Positions 61,970-64,000 of a DNA stretch of 64,000 nt are shown here, one piece after another. The DNA is from Halorarum salinum (GTDB lineage: Archaea; Halobacteriota; Halobacteria; Halobacteriales; Haloferacaceae), in contig NZ_CP058579.1 in NCBI RefSeq assembly GCF_013402875.1, forward strand, positions 2,170,001 through 2,234,000, read 5' to 3'. The translations under genes and the position numbers were made by a program. A model generated the notes under the pieces. The model made no database searches, was not told where the DNA came from, and saw only the letters and a list, made by a program, of their open reading frames with translations. The first letter of the stretch is position 1. Each line of letters begins with the position of its first letter.

Positions 61970-63049
61970 TCACCGAGCCATCGTGGCCGGGAGTCGCAAC
62001 TCGACGACGGCACCCTGAGGATCGTTCTCCCGGAAGTCGAGTTCGCCCCCGGACCTCATGACCGTCCAATAGATCACCCAAAGGCCGAGTCCTTCCCCGT
62101 GTGATAGCTGCGTCTCAGTCGGTTGAAAGAGCGCATTTACTTCGTCGAGAGGCAACCCGCTGCCCGTATCGGCGATCGAAAGCCGCACCTGCTCCGTTTG
62201 AACTGGGCTCGAACACTCGATCGCGATTTCGACCTCCCCGTCGTTGTGGATGACCGCGTTCTCGAGCGCTTCATCGATCGCCCGCGGAAGCGCCGAGTGC
62301 CCGCGAATCGTGTACCCTTCTGGAATCTCTGTCGAGACGGGAACCTCCGGGTGGTCCCGTCTGAACCGCTGGACACGCTCGTCGACGAGTTTCCGAACCG
62401 GGAACTTCTGGATCGTATCATCCTCCCAAATCGAAACGATCCGCCGGGAGCTCTCGCTCAGATTAAGAAGCTCCTCCAAATGGTCCTTCACCCGCCGGAC
62501 GTCCGGATTATCCGACCCGAGTTTCGCTTCTACATTCTCCAGATGGCCGAGGGCGATGGCTAGCTCATTTCGCAAGTTGTGCCGGAGGACGCGCTGATTC
62601 ACGTTGAGCAACTTCGTGAGTTCGCGGACGTGTTCGGACTCCTCCTCCGACTCGACTACACACAAGTTCGCCTGTCCCCCGTACGCTCCCCCGAGCACTC
62701 CACCAAAGAGAACCATGAACTGTGACTCCGGGAAGGCTGGGTGTTGGACGAACTGAATACTGGTGATCGCGAGGCCAAGGAGTGCGAACGCAAAGATCGA
62801 TAGACAGGTCTTGATTAGCGCGTGGCGCGATCCGCTGTCGGAGATATCGCGGGTGGTGAGGTCATAGCCGGAGTAGATGATAACGCACGATAGCGACGCT
62901 ATGATGATCGCTTCCAGTACCGTTCCGAATCTCGTCCCCTCGGTCAAAAGGTGAACGACGGAGAGGCCGAGGCCGGTAGAACCCAGCATGTAAAATCCAC
63001 TGGCGGGCCACAGCTCCCGCCTGGATGCAGTGCCGAACGCGTTCGTCAT
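61970..63049 (-). CDS. Membrane sensor histidine kinase
   Basis: 359 aa. Four N-terminal helices (residues 15-125: GFYMLGSTGLGLSVVHLL, AIIIASLSCVIIYSGYDL, CLSIFAFALLGLAITS, QFMVLFGGVLGGAYGG), then HisKA with LNVNQRVLRHNLRNELAIA, which contains the phospho-His, and an ATPase domain (DEALENAVIHND, IADTGSGLP, HGEGLGLWVIYWTV). Typical haloarchaeal kinase. No response regulator follows. A natural cargo gene of the second element. Confidence 0.85.
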   Translation of the reverse strand: MTNAFGTASRRELWPASGFYMLGSTGLGLSVVHLLTEGTRFGTVLEAIIIASLSCVIIYSGYDLTTRDISDSGSRHALIKTCLSIFAFALLGLAITSIQFVQHPAFPESQFMVLFGGVLGGAYGGQANLCVVESEEESEHVRELTKLLNVNQRVLRHNLRNELAIALGHLENVEAKLGSDNPDVRRVKDHLEELLNLSESSRRIVSIWEDDTIQKFPVRKLVDERVQRFRRDHPEVPVSTEIPEGYTIRGHSALPRAIDEALENAVIHNDGEVEIAIECSSPVQTEQVRLSIADTGSGLPLDEVNALFQPTETQLSHGEGLGLWVIYWTVMRSGGELDFRENDPQGAVVELRLPATMAR

Positions 63050-63342
63050 ACCCTCTACCTTAAGGGATACTGTATAATTTTGTCTCTTTGTAGTGGTACT
63101 TTGTATAGGTATGACATAAAAATATAGTATTGAATCGAGGATCAGATAAAATTATCATCTTCTCCCCGGCCTCCGAATTCGAATTAATGCTCATGAGATG
63201 CCATAGACCGCGAATTACGCAGATCCTCGCACTACTACACTCCCTAACACTTTCGGGCAATCCTTGCCTCCCGACCAGGTCGAAACTGTATCACTACGGT
63301 CATATTCGAGACCACTTCCACCTTACATAAATGTACTTACCA

Positions 63343-63603
63343 TTTACCGAGCGAACCAGTCCGGATGAATGCAAATGCCCGAGAGCAAATCGAGGCGAGT
63401 TACCATCAACCTCGATAACGAAACCGATCGCTGGCGGTACGTCTGCCCACAGGGACATCGCAACTGGGAACCGACGAACAATCACTTCTGGTGCCAAAGC
63501 TGCGCGGCGAGCTGGCAGGAAGTCGACGCGGAATTCAGTAAACTCTACGACCAACGGGACGAGCAGACGCTCCCTCGCGACGCCGTGTTCCTGGTCACCT
63601 CGG
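63343..63603 (+). pseudogene. Truncated copy of the zinc-ribbon domain
   Basis: MPESKSRRVTINLDN through VFLVTSA (63375-63603) matches residues 1-77 of the ribbon/Dam protein at 49346, with about six substitutions in 77 residues. The DNA homology starts about 63343, before the ATG, so it includes upstream sequence. It stops abruptly at a junction with an integrase fragment (listed next). The methylase part is missing. Confidence 0.7.
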
Positions 63604-64000
63604 CCTTCACCTCGCGATTGACACCATCAAGACCACGGACGAGGAGGAGTCCTCCGACCAGCAGCTCGCGCCGTCGGACGCCCGCGACCTCCTCGCGTTC
63701 TATCGGAACAGCACCGCGTGGCGCGGAACCCGCCGGCACGCGATGCTGGAGATCTTCTGGCACGTCGGGTGCCGGTCGTCCGCGGTCCGCGGGCTGGATA
63801 TCGACGACTACGAGGACGGCGTCCTGAAGTTCCGGAACCGCCCCGACACCGGGACGCGGCTGAAGAGCGGCAACGAGCACGAGCGGAACGTCGTGCTCTC
63901 GGAGAAACCGCGGAAGGTTCTCGAGCTCTTCATCGCTCGTGAGCGCATCAACAAGCGTGACGAGCACGGGCGCGCGCCGCTGTTCACCAGTCGGCGGGGA
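63602..64000 (+). pseudogene. Second integrase copy, 5'-truncated, runs off the window
   Basis: Corresponds to codons 101-233 of the 57957 integrase (58257-58655). About a dozen base differences in 399 nt, all silent by my comparison, and the last about 145 nt look identical. The N-terminal core-binding domain is absent, replaced by the ribbon fragment in a different frame, so this is not an in-frame fusion. The intact C-terminus and an attR may lie beyond 64000. Confidence 0.75.

Overview
The window looks like chromosomal DNA of a haloarchaeon (class Halobacteria). GC is high, the proteins are very acidic, overlapping ATGA/GTGA start-stop junctions and GTG starts are common, and archaeal or haloarchaeal hallmarks are present: SBDS, HflX, a COG1325-type RNA-binding protein, a HalX response regulator, a PGF-CTERM surface protein and an intron-containing tRNA-Trp. 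The genus cannot be named from the sequence.

Region 1 (1-19.7 kb) is ordinary chromosome. It holds a truncated thioredoxin, an inositol-monophosphatase-family enzyme, HflX, a polysaccharide deacetylase, SBDS, a squalene/phytoene synthase, a COG1325 protein, a redoxin, a half-size EamA transporter, an Lrp regulator overlapping an aminotransferase, an acyl-CoA dehydrogenase, a response regulator, GuaB, several small haloarchaeal proteins and a PAS/GAF sensor kinase split by a frameshift. A hairpin-rich repeat cluster lies at 8.66-9.11 kb.

Region 2 (about 20.03-59.09 kb) is an integrated mobile element. It begins at the 3' end of tRNA-Trp and ends at a 13-bp copy of that 3' end at 59080-59092, just after a tyrosine recombinase. 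It has three parts. The left arm (20.1-24.0 kb) encodes a zinc-motif protein, a DUF4326 protein, a PD-(D/E)XK-like protein and a large winged-helix protein. A long minus-strand operon (37.0 to 24.4 kb) encodes a signal-peptide 'spike-like' protein, at least five small membrane proteins, a 589-aa membrane protein, a P-loop ATPase and a 952-aa surface protein; a divergent AbrB-like gene lies upstream. This looks like a virion, vesicle or DNA-transfer module. The cargo (37.4-55.0 kb) is mostly AT-richer and defence-like: two RAMP-like genes between inverted repeats, a membrane-anchored HNH nuclease, an EVE-McrB/McrC-like pair, a zinc-ribbon/Dam methylase fusion, a DUF2971 protein and orphan genes. 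The right arm (55.4-59.1 kb) is a tight operon with a PadR regulator, a phage-type Dam methylase, zinc-finger and J-domain proteins, and the integrase.

Region 3 (59.1-64.0 kb) looks like a second, decayed element in tandem. It starts right after the att repeat with another PD-(D/E)XK-like gene pair, then an MFS transporter, a sensor kinase, and a scrambled junction joining a copy of the zinc-ribbon gene to a second integrase copy that runs off the window.

Three genes (sensor kinase, integrase, a small HhH protein) each appear to have lost one base. This may be real decay or sequencing/assembly error, and affects how those genes should be read. No CRISPR array and no rRNA were seen.
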